DNA of 26,739 bases from SURF-13 sp038924245 (GTDB taxonomy: Bacteria > Pseudomonadota > Gammaproteobacteria > SURF-13). The notes beneath the pieces are model-generated. The model ran no database searches, had not been told where the DNA came from, and worked only from the letters and a program-made list of their open reading frames with translations. Position 1 is the first letter of the stretch; every line of letters begins with the position of its first letter. Shown one piece after another: positions 16,716-23,623 of this stretch. The stretch spans positions 1 through 26,739 of the forward strand of contig JBCKVB010000019.1 in NCBI GenBank assembly GCA_038924245.1. The letters run 5' to 3'. The translations under genes were made by a program, and so were the position numbers.

Positions 16716-19097
16716 ATGAACAGAGCCGCGACGAAACATACGTTGGATGTAAAAGACCAGCTCGCGCTGGAGCGCTACCGGCGCGCGGTGAACTATCTCA
16801 CCGCGGCGCAGATTTATCTCATGGACAATCCCTTGTTGGAACAGCCGCTCAAGCCGGAGCACATCAAGCCGCGCCTGCTCGGTCACTGGGGCACCGCGCC
16901 CGGTATCAATCTGATTTACGCGCACCTCAACCGGCTCATCCTGCGTACCGGCGCGGACATTCTGCTCATCACCGGACCCGGCCACGGCGCGGCGGCCAAT
17001 CTCGCCAACATGTATCTCGAAGGCACGCTCACGGAATTTTTCCCGCGCCTTACCCAGGACAAGGCCGGGCTCAAGGAATTTTTAAAATCCTTTTCCTGGC
17101 CCGACGCTTTTCCCAGTCACTTGAGCCCGGATTATCCGGGCGTGATCCATGAAGGCGGTGAGCTGGGCTACGCGCTCGCCACCGCGTTCGGCGCAGCGCT
17201 GGATAACCCCGATCTCATCGTCGCCTGCATCGTCGGCGACGGCGAGGCGGAGACCGGGCCCACTGCGGGGGCCTGGCACAGCAACAAATTTTTGAATCCC
17301 GCGACCGACGGCGCGGTGCTGCCGATACTGCATCTCAATCAATTCAAGATCGCCAACCCGACCATCTTCGGCACCATGACGGATGAGGAGTTGCTCGCGC
17401 TGTTCAGCGGCTACGGTTATGCGGTGCGGATCGTGGACTTGAGCGATCACATTGATGACGACATGAGCGCGGCCATGCACTGGGCGCATGAGGAAATCCG
17501 CGCGCTGCAACAGCGCGCGCGTTCCGGCGAAGTTATCGAGCGTCCGCACTGGCCGCTGCTGATTCTGCGCACACCCAAGGGCTGGACCGGGCCGAAAGAA
17601 GTGGACGGCAAGAAGATCGAAGGCTCGTTTCTGTCACATCAAGTGCCCGCGAAAGACGCCAAGACCCATCCCGCGCATCTCAAAATCGTCGAACAATGGC
17701 TGCGCTCTTACCGTCCGCAAGAGTTGTTTGATGGAAACGGTTGTCCCGCCGCGGACATCCGCGCGCTGTGCCCCAAAGGCGACAGGCGCATGGCCATGAA
17801 TCCGCACAGCTTCGGCGGGGCGCGGCACAAACCGCTCACGCTGCCGCCGCTGGATGAGTATGCGGTGGAAGTTGCCGCGCGCGGGTGTAACCTGCTGAGC
17901 AGCGTGGAACAGTTCGCCAGGTATCTGCGCGATGTAATAAGGCTCAACCAGACCGAGCGCAATTTCCGCATCGTGTGTCCTGATGAACTGGAGTCGAACA
18001 AGCTGGGCGCGGTGCTCGAAGTCACACAGCGCCAATATGTCTGGCCGCTGCCGGAAGGCACGGAGCATACCGCGCGCGACGGGCGCGTGCTGGAGGTGCT
18101 CTCCGAGCACAACTGCCAGGGCTGGCTGCAAGGCTATCTGCTCACCGGACGGCACGGCCTGTTCCCGTGTTACGAGGCCTTTCTGCCCATCGTGGACGGC
18201 ATGATGAATCAGTACGCCAAGTTTCTCAAATCCTCGCTGGAAGTTCCGTGGCGCAAACCGATCTCATCGCTCAATTACCTGCTCACCTCGGAAGCCTGGC
18301 GTCAGGAGCACAACGGCTATTCGCATCAAGGCCCCGGTTTTATCAATAATCTGCTCACCAAAAAGGGCCACACCTACCGCATCTATTTTCCGCCTGACGC
18401 CAACTGTCTGCTGCACACCATGGACGAGTGCCTGCGCGTCACCGACACCATCAACCTGGTGATCGCCGGCAAACAACCCATGCCGCAATGGTTGTCGCTC
18501 GACGAGGCGCGTGAACACTGCCGCGTGGGCGCCTCCGTGTGGAGCTGGGCGAGCACGCATGAAGGCGAAGACCCGCAACTGGTGCTCGCCTGCTGCGGCG
18601 ACAATCTCACCCTGGAAACCCTGGCTGCGGCGGACGCGCTGCGCCGTGAGGCGCCCGAGTGGCGCGTGCGCGTGGTGAACGTCACCGACTTGCTGGTGCT
18701 CGGCATTCCGCAAAAATATCCGCACGGCCTCGACGAAGAGCGCTTCCAAAGAATATTCCCGCTCGACTGCCCGGTGATTTTCAATTTCCACGGCTACACC
18801 GCGGCGATCAAGCAACTGTGCTGGGAGCGGCCCAACAGCGAGCGCTTCGACATCAACGGCTACCGCGAAGAAGGCACCACCACCACGCCGTTCGACATGC
18901 ACATCCGCAACCGCACCAGCCGTTACCACCTGATGATCCAGGCAGCGCGGAAGATGGCCGCCTGCCATCCCCATGTTTCAATGCAGGCCGAGGCATTGAT
19001 CGTGGAATATGAACGCAAGCTCGCCGACCATCGCGCATTCATCCGCCGCGAGGGCCTCGACCCGCCGGAGATCAATGACTGGCGCTGGCAGGCATAA
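16716..19097 (+). CDS. xfp: Phosphoketolase
   Basis: Thiamine-diphosphate enzyme that splits xylulose-5-phosphate (and often fructose-6-phosphate) with phosphate to acetyl phosphate and an aldose phosphate. The 793 residues match the family's full length. Visible: GHWGTAPGINLIYAH with H57, TGPGHGAAA, the TPP-binding block GDGEAETGPTAGAWHSNKFL (about 174-193), HLNQFKIANPT, and in the second half HNGYSHQGPGFI and FPPDANCLLH. The C-terminal domain contains INGYREEGTTTTPFDM. The ribosome binding site is weak (GAAG three bases before ATG). Upstream is the FNR-type box; acetate kinase is encoded divergently, completing a route to ATP. Whether F6P is used cannot be told from sequence. Confidence 0.96.
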   Translation: MNRAATKHTLDVKDQLALERYRRAVNYLTAAQIYLMDNPLLEQPLKPEHIKPRLLGHWGTAPGINLIYAHLNRLILRTGADILLITGPGHGAAANLANMYLEGTLTEFFPRLTQDKAGLKEFLKSFSWPDAFPSHLSPDYPGVIHEGGELGYALATAFGAALDNPDLIVACIVGDGEAETGPTAGAWHSNKFLNPATDGAVLPILHLNQFKIANPTIFGTMTDEELLALFSGYGYAVRIVDLSDHIDDDMSAAMHWAHEEIRALQQRARSGEVIERPHWPLLILRTPKGWTGPKEVDGKKIEGSFLSHQVPAKDAKTHPAHLKIVEQWLRSYRPQELFDGNGCPAADIRALCPKGDRRMAMNPHSFGGARHKPLTLPPLDEYAVEVAARGCNLLSSVEQFARYLRDVIRLNQTERNFRIVCPDELESNKLGAVLEVTQRQYVWPLPEGTEHTARDGRVLEVLSEHNCQGWLQGYLLTGRHGLFPCYEAFLPIVDGMMNQYAKFLKSSLEVPWRKPISSLNYLLTSEAWRQEHNGYSHQGPGFINNLLTKKGHTYRIYFPPDANCLLHTMDECLRVTDTINLVIAGKQPMPQWLSLDEAREHCRVGASVWSWASTHEGEDPQLVLACCGDNLTLETLAAADALRREAPEWRVRVVNVTDLLVLGIPQKYPHGLDEERFQRIFPLDCPVIFNFHGYTAAIKQLCWERPNSERFDINGYREEGTTTTPFDMHIRNRTSRYHLMIQAARKMAACHPHVSMQAEALIVEYERKLADHRAFIRREGLDPPEINDWRWQA

Positions 19098-19158
19098 GAA
19101 AGCTCTGATTAAGTCAGGAGTCGTCATACGCTAATGCAAGACCTGAGTCCCAAGCTCC

Positions 19159-20016
19159 TCACTTAGACTTGGGCGGAAGTTTGGGCTTGGGTTTGTCGGC
19201 CAGGTAGTTGTCGGTGGTGACGACCTTCCGACCCGACTTGGCTTCAAGCTGGCGACGGGCATTGCCTGCGACGGAACCGCCTTCCCGTGCGGCTCGCTTG
19301 TTCTTCAGGAATCCCTGCGCGTCTTTATTGCGGGCGATTTCGGTGGTGGCGGCTTCGCCGAGCATGGTGAAGATGAGTTCGAGGTCGGTCATGTGGTCGC
19401 GCAAGTTTTCCCGCTCAAGGCCTTTGAGCTGCTTGTAGTCGGATGGGGTGAGACCGAAGGTGGCTTTGGAAATTTCGGCGGTCAGGATGGCGAAATCTTT
19501 CTGATCCGCAACGCCGCGTTTTTGCCATTCGCCGGTGAGTTCGTCACGAACGGCTATGCCACGGACTCGCTTTTCGATCCAGTCGTCGGGGTAGCCTTTC
19601 TCTTTATAGAGTTCCCGCATCCGTTGCTGGGCAAGTTCGGGGTTTTCGATCTCCTGGACGCGCTCGTAGCCGACTTGCGCCAGCCAGCGCTTGAACGGCT
19701 CGGCCTTGTGAGAAGGGATGGACTGGATGATGCGGAAGGCGGCTTCGGTGTTGACGCAATCGGTTTTGTAAGTCTTGCCGTCAGCGGAGGTTAGTTTCAG
19801 TTGTACACAAAGTGTGGACAACTGAACTTCGCTCTGTTTTCGCTCACGCGCCTTCAGCATATTCCAGTAATTCCGTGGGTTGTCGCTGTCGGTGAGGGCG
19901 GCGATGATGTCCACAACGGAGAAGAACCACTGCTCGTCGTGCCAAATGCGACGAATTTGCTTCGCCCCGAAAACAATCATCTTGCCCTGTGAATCGGCGG
20001 GGAGTTCTTCTCTCAT
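19159..20016 (-). CDS. BRO-N domain protein (phage/mobile-element antirepressor type)
   Basis: 285 residues from ATG 20016, which is preceded by AAAGGGA seven bases upstream. BRO-N domain at about 5-110: KQIRRIWHDEQWFFSVVDII, then ALTDSDNPRNYWNMLKAR and FRIIQSIPSHKAEPFKRWLA. A second conserved part follows (KRVRGIAVRDELTGEWQKRG, AEISKATFGLTPSDYKQLKG, RDHMTDLELIFTMLGEA). The tail is basic and Pro/Lys rich. Such proteins are frequent in phages and mobile elements, where some act as antirepressors; function here is unknown. It lies at the 3' end of trmB and is continuous with it in frame. No other phage gene is visible nearby, so it appears as a single-gene insertion. Confidence 0.8.
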   Translation of the reverse strand: MREELPADSQGKMIVFGAKQIRRIWHDEQWFFSVVDIIAALTDSDNPRNYWNMLKARERKQSEVQLSTLCVQLKLTSADGKTYKTDCVNTEAAFRIIQSIPSHKAEPFKRWLAQVGYERVQEIENPELAQQRMRELYKEKGYPDDWIEKRVRGIAVRDELTGEWQKRGVADQKDFAILTAEISKATFGLTPSDYKQLKGLERENLRDHMTDLELIFTMLGEAATTEIARNKDAQGFLKNKRAAREGGSVAGNARRQLEAKSGRKVVTTDNYLADKPKPKLPPKSK

Positions 20017-20721
20017 GGTTTTGTCCCTTTCTGAAGGATAGTTCTGATTGTGTTCTTTGCGTCCCTCGAACAGCAAATCCCATACCGGCCGATCCGCCTT
20101 CAGGGCGCGCTGCTCAAAACGGCTGGGGGCACGTTGCGCCGCGCCGGCAAACACGCCCGGACCATGAGTATTTTTTAAACGTAAACAGTTAGTTAGCACA
20201 TGCATCATGTGTTGCGCGTAGTCTTCGTCATCGGTGGCGAGATGGAGCAACCCTCGCGCCTTGAGTTTCCTGGCCACGAGTTCGGCAAAAGACGGCTGCA
20301 CCAGGCGGCGCTTGTGATGGCGGCGTTTGGGCCAGGGGTCGGGGAAAAACACCTGCACCGCGCTCAGGCTCGCATCGGGAATAGAGCGCTGCAACACCTC
20401 GACCGCGTCGTGACAGCACACGCGCACATTGACCATGCTCTGCGCATCGAGACGCCGCAGCAAACTCCCCACACCGGGGCGGTGCACTTCAATGCCGAGA
20501 TAATCGTTTTCAGGGTGGGCGGCGGCCTCGGCGAGCAGCGCATCGCCCGCGCCGAAACCGATTTCCAGAATACGCGCAGCGCGGCGGCCAAACAGCGCAT
20601 CGAAGTCGAGAGCAGCATCCCCAACTTCCACGCCATAGCGCCGCCATAGGGTATCAAGCGCATGCTGCTGGGCGCGCGTCATGCGCCCCTGGCGCAACAC
20701 GTAGCTGCGGATGGGTCTCAT
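19159..20721 (-). CDS. trmB: TrmB tRNA (m7G46) methyltransferase reading in frame into a BRO-N protein
   Basis: Residues 1 to about 222 are TrmB, the SAM-dependent enzyme that makes 7-methylguanosine-46 in tRNA: RSYVLRQGRMTRAQQ, the SAM motif LEIGFGAGDALL, YLGIEVHRPGVG, VFFPDPWPKRRHHKRRLVQ and the C-terminal end FEQRALKADRPVWDLLFEGR. Normal TrmB stops about there. Here the frame continues through about 13 linker residues into a BRO-N protein at residue 236, giving 520 residues. The junction lies in what looks like the leader of the BRO gene, with its own ribosome binding site, so two products or one fusion are possible. The trmB-thiG-thiS neighbourhood is conserved in gammaproteobacteria; the BRO part is the newcomer. 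Confidence 0.88.
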   Translation of the reverse strand: MRPIRSYVLRQGRMTRAQQHALDTLWRRYGVEVGDAALDFDALFGRRAARILEIGFGAGDALLAEAAAHPENDYLGIEVHRPGVGSLLRRLDAQSMVNVRVCCHDAVEVLQRSIPDASLSAVQVFFPDPWPKRRHHKRRLVQPSFAELVARKLKARGLLHLATDDEDYAQHMMHVLTNCLRLKNTHGPGVFAGAAQRAPSRFEQRALKADRPVWDLLFEGRKEHNQNYPSERDKTMREELPADSQGKMIVFGAKQIRRIWHDEQWFFSVVDIIAALTDSDNPRNYWNMLKARERKQSEVQLSTLCVQLKLTSADGKTYKTDCVNTEAAFRIIQSIPSHKAEPFKRWLAQVGYERVQEIENPELAQQRMRELYKEKGYPDDWIEKRVRGIAVRDELTGEWQKRGVADQKDFAILTAEISKATFGLTPSDYKQLKGLERENLRDHMTDLELIFTMLGEAATTEIARNKDAQGFLKNKRAAREGGSVAGNARRQLEAKSGRKVVTTDNYLADKPKPKLPPKSK

Positions 20722-20730
20722 TTAAAACAG

Positions 20731-20803
20731 GGAAAAGAGAAAAGATACAAGAGAAAAGTAACAGACAAGGGCATTTAACTTTTCTCTTGCCTCTTGTATC
20801 TTG
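20731..20803. repeat. Inverted-repeat element (copy A) between thiG and trmB
   Basis: Left arm AAGATACAAGAGAAAAGT (20742-20759) and right arm ACTTTTCTCTTG...CTCTTGTATCTT (20778-20802) are complementary apart from a seven-base internal duplication in the right arm. The right arm ends right before the thiG stop, so the transcript of thiG would carry a long AU-rich hairpin ahead of trmB. Related elements lie on both sides of the tRNA gene. Confidence 0.65.
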
Positions 20804-21613
20804 TTAGAAAAACGACCCTTCAATCGGCGACGATGCGCTGCCATATAATTTACGCGGCATGCGCCCGGCCAGGTAGGCCTCGCGCCCGGCCTGCACCGCC
20901 TTGTTCATCGCGCTGGCCATCAACACCGGGTTCCTGGCGGCGGCGATGGCGGTGTTCATGAGCACGCCGTCGCAGCCCAGCTCCATCGCTATCGCGGCGT
21001 CCGAGGCGGTGCCGACGCCGGCGTCCACCAAGATCGGCACCTTGGCGTTTTCCACGATCAAACGGATGTTATAAGGGTTGCGTATGCCGAGACCCGACCC
21101 GATGGGCGCGGCGAGCGGCATCACCGCCACGCAGCCCAGCTCTTCCAGGCGCTTGGCGATGAGCGGATCGTCGGTGGTGTACACCATCACCTTGAATCCC
21201 TCTTTAACCAGAATTTCAGCCGCTTTGAGGGTCGCGGGAATATCGGGAAACAGAGTCTTCTGATCGCCCAGCACTTCGAGCTTGACCAGATCGTGGCCAT
21301 CGAGCAGCTCGCGCGCGAGGCGGCAGGTGCGGATCGCGTCCTCGGCCGTGTAGCAGCCCGCGGTGTTGGGCAGTATCGTGTAACGCTCGGGCGGCAGCAC
21401 GTCGAGCAGGTTGGGCTCACCCGCATTCTGGCCGATGTTGGTGCGGCGGATGGCGACGGTGACGATCTCGGCGCCGCTCGCCTCGACGGCGCGGCGCGTC
21501 TCTTCCAGATCGCGGTACTTGCCGGTGCCGACCAGCAGGCGCGACGTATACCGTTTGCCCGCGATGATGAGCGGATCGGCGTGATGCGGTTCCGTGGACG
21601 GCAGGGCGCTCAT
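20804..21613 (-). CDS. thiG: ThiG, thiazole synthase
   Basis: Builds the thiazole phosphate of thiamine from deoxyxylulose-5-phosphate, dehydroglycine and ThiS thiocarboxylate. The 269 residues form a TIM barrel: LLVGTGKYRD, AIRRTNIGQN, the Schiff-base Lys at about 111 in HDLVKLEVLGD, VMPLAAPIGSGLGIRNPYNI, ILVDAGVGTASDAAIAMELG and the C-terminal KLYGSASSPIEG. The ATG lies three bases after the thiS stop, so both are co-transcribed. No TPP riboswitch is visible upstream of the pair. Confidence 0.96.
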   Translation of the reverse strand: MSALPSTEPHHADPLIIAGKRYTSRLLVGTGKYRDLEETRRAVEASGAEIVTVAIRRTNIGQNAGEPNLLDVLPPERYTILPNTAGCYTAEDAIRTCRLARELLDGHDLVKLEVLGDQKTLFPDIPATLKAAEILVKEGFKVMVYTTDDPLIAKRLEELGCVAVMPLAAPIGSGLGIRNPYNIRLIVENAKVPILVDAGVGTASDAAIAMELGCDGVLMNTAIAAARNPVLMASAMNKAVQAGREAYLAGRMPRKLYGSASSPIEGSFF

Positions 21614-21616
21614 ACT

Positions 21617-21817
21617 CTAACCGCCCCCGACGGCGTGGATGATTTCCACCTGGTCGGTGTTTTGCAGCACCCACGTGGCATAGGCGCTGCGCGGCACGAT
21701 CTCGCGGTTGACTTCCAGCGCGCAGCGCTTGTCCGCGAGCCGCATTTCGGCCAGAAGTTGCGCCACGTTGCAATCCGGCGGCACCTGGCGCGTCTCACCA
21801 TTAACAAAAATCTGCAT
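21617..21817 (-). CDS. thiS: ThiS, sulfur carrier for thiazole synthesis
   Basis: Ubiquitin-like 66-residue sulfur carrier. I take ATG 21817 (MQIFVNGETRQVP, the usual ThiS start); an upstream in-frame ATG at 21841 would add eight residues. Neither has a clear Shine-Dalgarno. The core VAQLLAEMRLADKRCALEVN matches the family, and the essential C-terminal diglycine is present at the end (HAVGGG). Adjacent thiG confirms the role. Confidence 0.93.
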   Translation of the reverse strand: MQIFVNGETRQVPPDCNVAQLLAEMRLADKRCALEVNREIVPRSAYATWVLQNTDQVEIIHAVGGG

Positions 21818-21929
21818 AAAATCGGCTTGGTTGTGTGGCATCAGGTTTATCTATTCTAAAGCATCGGCGCCGAGGTGCAACGGACACCGGCCATTATTCC
21901 CCGATATGCAGGGATTTTTTCAGCCGGAG

Positions 21930-21951
21930 GGGGTTATGTTAAGCTAACCCC
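21930..21951. repeat. Perfect 7-bp stem hairpin upstream of thiS
   Basis: GGGGTTA (21930-21936) and TAACCCC (21945-21951) form a perfect stem around an eight-base loop. It lies between thiS and repeat copy B. There is no T-run, so termination is doubtful; a protein binding site is equally possible. Confidence 0.4.
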
Positions 21952-21957
21952 GTAAGA

Positions 21958-22044
21958 AACAGAGAAAAGCGACAAGATGAGAAAGGCGCAGATTTAACTC
22001 ACCCTGACTTTTCTCTTGCCTCTTTCCTCTTGTGCCTGGTTTAA
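21958..22044. repeat. AGAGAAAAG...CTTTTCTCTT element (copy B), abutting tRNA-Gly 5' end
   Basis: It starts ACAGAGAAAAG, contains TTTAACTCACCCTGACTTTTC (TTTAACT and CCCTGAC shared with copy C in form) and ends CCTGGTTTAA immediately before the tRNA. Left and right halves are imperfect inverted repeats. Copy C on the other side of the tRNA shares ACAGAGAAAAG, CGCCCTGAC-type and CTGGTTTTAA blocks. Confidence 0.6.
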
Positions 22045-22118
22045 GCGGGTGTAGTTCAATGGTAGAACTTCAGCTTCCCAAGCTGATAGTGTGGGTTCGA
22101 TTCCCATCACCCGCTCCA
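22045..22118 (+). tRNA. tRNA-Gly (anticodon CCC)
   Basis: A complete cloverleaf of 74 bases with encoded CCA. The acceptor GCGGGTG pairs with CACCCGC, D-arm GTTC/GAAC, anticodon stem TCAGC/GCTGA with loop TTCCCAA (anticodon CCC, reads GGG), and T-arm GTGGG/CCCAT with loop TTCGATT; discriminator T. It closely resembles the enterobacterial glyU gene. It sits between two repeat elements, which leave almost no space for a conventional promoter of its own. Confidence 0.97.
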
Positions 22119-22122
22119 TAAC

Positions 22123-22210
22123 TACAGAGAAAAGAGTAAAGAGAAAAGAGCAAAGTTGAGACACGTACACATTTTAGTTCGCCCTGACCTTTCTCTTGGA
22201 TCTGGTTTTA
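22123..22210. repeat. AGAGAAAAG...CTTTCTCTT element (copy C), after tRNA-Gly
   Basis: It begins four bases after the tRNA CCA. The left half is ACAGAGAAAAGAGTAAAGAG and onward, the right half is TTCGCCCTGACCTTTCTCTT, and the end is TCTGGTTTTAA. It resembles copy B most. Its right end supplies the leader of the desaturase gene, whose ATG is at 22213. Confidence 0.6.
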
Positions 22211-22212
22211 AT

Positions 22213-23031
22213 ATGGAAACTCTGATCCGCTTCGGCGGTTTTGCCGCGCTGCTTGTCATCATGGCGCTGTGGGAAACGCGGCGTCCGCGCCGCGCGCCGG
22301 CCCAGCCCAGGAGCCGGCACTGGCGCACCAACCTCTCGCTGCTTGCGGTGGACGCGCTGCTGGTGCGCCTGCTGCTGGGCGCCGGGGCCTACGCCACGGC
22401 GCTGCATGCTCAGCGGCACGGCTGGGGATTATTTAATCTCACCGATTGGCCGGTCTGGCTAGAGTTTGCTCTCGTCTGGCTGCTGCTCGACTTTGCCCTT
22501 TACCTGCAGCACGTATTGTCACACGCATTGCCTGTGTTCTGGCGTCTGCACCGCGTGCATCACAGCGATCTGGATTTTGACCTCACCACCGGCGTGCGCT
22601 TTCATCCGCTGGAGATTCTTGTTTCCATGCTGTACAAGATGGCCATCGTTGCCGCGCTGGGCGCGCCGCCTTGGGCGGTGCTGGTGTTCGAGGTGATACT
22701 GAACGCCGCCTCGGTGTTCAATCACGGCAACGTACACATTCCGGAAAAAATAGACCGCTGGTTAAGGTTATTCATCGTCACCCCGGACATGCACCGCGTG
22801 CATCATTCCAGCGTGGTCAACGAAACCAACTCCAACTTCGGATTTTCCATCTCGCTGTGGGATAGGCTGTGCGGCACTTACCGCGCCCAACCCGCCTTGG
22901 GGCAGTTGGGCTTTGAAATCGGACTGAAGGAGTACCGCGCGCGCCTGGGCCTTTTTGACCTGTTGCTGCTGCCGCTACGGCGCAAGATCGGTCAATACAG
23001 TTTCAAAAAAGACACTGACGGCGCCGTATAA
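22213..23031 (+). CDS. Sterol desaturase / fatty acid hydroxylase family membrane protein
   Basis: Integral membrane di-iron enzyme of the fatty-acid-hydroxylase superfamily, 272 residues from ATG 22213. The histidine clusters are present: H100-X3-H104 (HVLSH), H113-XX-HH117 (HRVHH), H171 in FNHGN and H194-XX-HH198 (HRVHH). Hydrophobic segments at about 5-20, 40-60, 80-100 and 137-165. The open frame reaches 19 residues upstream into repeat copy C, but that part has no family match; the ribosome binding site at 22213 is weak. The sixA gene follows after two bases. Substrate (sterol-like, hopanoid or fatty acyl) cannot be told. Confidence 0.88.
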   Translation: METLIRFGGFAALLVIMALWETRRPRRAPAQPRSRHWRTNLSLLAVDALLVRLLLGAGAYATALHAQRHGWGLFNLTDWPVWLEFALVWLLLDFALYLQHVLSHALPVFWRLHRVHHSDLDFDLTTGVRFHPLEILVSMLYKMAIVAALGAPPWAVLVFEVILNAASVFNHGNVHIPEKIDRWLRLFIVTPDMHRVHHSSVVNETNSNFGFSISLWDRLCGTYRAQPALGQLGFEIGLKEYRARLGLFDLLLLPLRRKIGQYSFKKDTDGAV

Positions 23032-23033
23032 CC

Positions 23034-23525
23034 ATGCTGCTCATTTTAATGCGTCACGCCGAGGCCGGGAAGGCAGCGCGCTGCCATCCTGATGACGATC
23101 TGCGCCCGCTCAGCTCATCCGGCAAAAAAACCCAGCGCGCCCTGGCCAAGGCGCTCAAGCGCATGAAAGTCAAACCTGACCGCATCCTCACCAGCCCGCG
23201 TCTGCGCGCGCGCCAGACGGCGGAGATCACGGCAAAAGTTATGGGGCTTACGGGGATGGTGAGTGAAGACGCGGCGCTCGGCGGCCGTTATTCACTCAAG
23301 GCCGCGCTTACCCTGCTCACGCGCTGCAAACCCGATGAGGTCATAGTGTGCGTCGGCCATGAGCCGGACTTGAATGAGCTCGCCAGGGCATTGCTGGGAG
23401 CGGATTTCCCGATGAAGTTCGACAAAAGCGCCGTCATGGGCATCGAGTTCAACCGCCGCGCGGCGCGCGGCGCGGGTACCTTGCTCTATTTCTACCGCCC
23501 GCAAGACCTGCTGCGGCTGATCTGA
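23034..23525 (+). CDS. sixA: SixA-type phosphohistidine phosphatase
   Basis: Histidine phosphatase superfamily, 163 residues. The catalytic RHAEAG (R7, H8) is at the N-terminus and the second catalytic His is H109 in VCVGHEPDL; ILTSPRLRARQTAE is the conserved arginine loop. E. coli SixA removes phosphate from histidine-phosphorylated proteins such as phosphotransfer domains. It is two bases downstream of the desaturase-family gene and so probably co-transcribed. A functional link between the two is not evident. Confidence 0.9.
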   Translation: MLLILMRHAEAGKAARCHPDDDLRPLSSSGKKTQRALAKALKRMKVKPDRILTSPRLRARQTAEITAKVMGLTGMVSEDAALGGRYSLKAALTLLTRCKPDEVIVCVGHEPDLNELARALLGADFPMKFDKSAVMGIEFNRRAARGAGTLLYFYRPQDLLRLI

Positions 23526-23542
23526 ATGGCTTGCAGTCTCTG

Positions 23543-23609
23543 GTAGGTCAGGCTGCGAAGCTGCCTGACAACCCCTGTGTCATGGAGCGCTGCGCGCACC
23601 GTGACCTAC
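23543..23609. repeat. Nested palindrome between convergent sixA and porin genes
   Basis: Inner hairpin GTCAGGC (23547-23553) / GCCTGAC (23563-23569) with a small loop, flanked by the outer pair GTAGGTCA (23543-23550) and TGACCTAC (23602-23609). It lies between two convergent genes, where it could act as a two-way transcription block, though no T-run follows. The type resembles dispersed GTAGGTC-type intergenic repeats. Confidence 0.55.
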
Positions 23610-23623
23610 GTGCTAAGCGAAAA

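Noticed and set aside
21842..21960. Possible TPP riboswitch upstream of thiS
   Set aside because: I could not find the conserved CTGAGA and ACCTGATCTGG-type blocks; only a simple hairpin is present.
22156..22212. N-terminal extension of the desaturase from an upstream TTG
   Set aside because: The extra 19 residues fall inside repeat copy C and lack family similarity; the ATG at 22213 begins at the first conserved hydrophobic segment.
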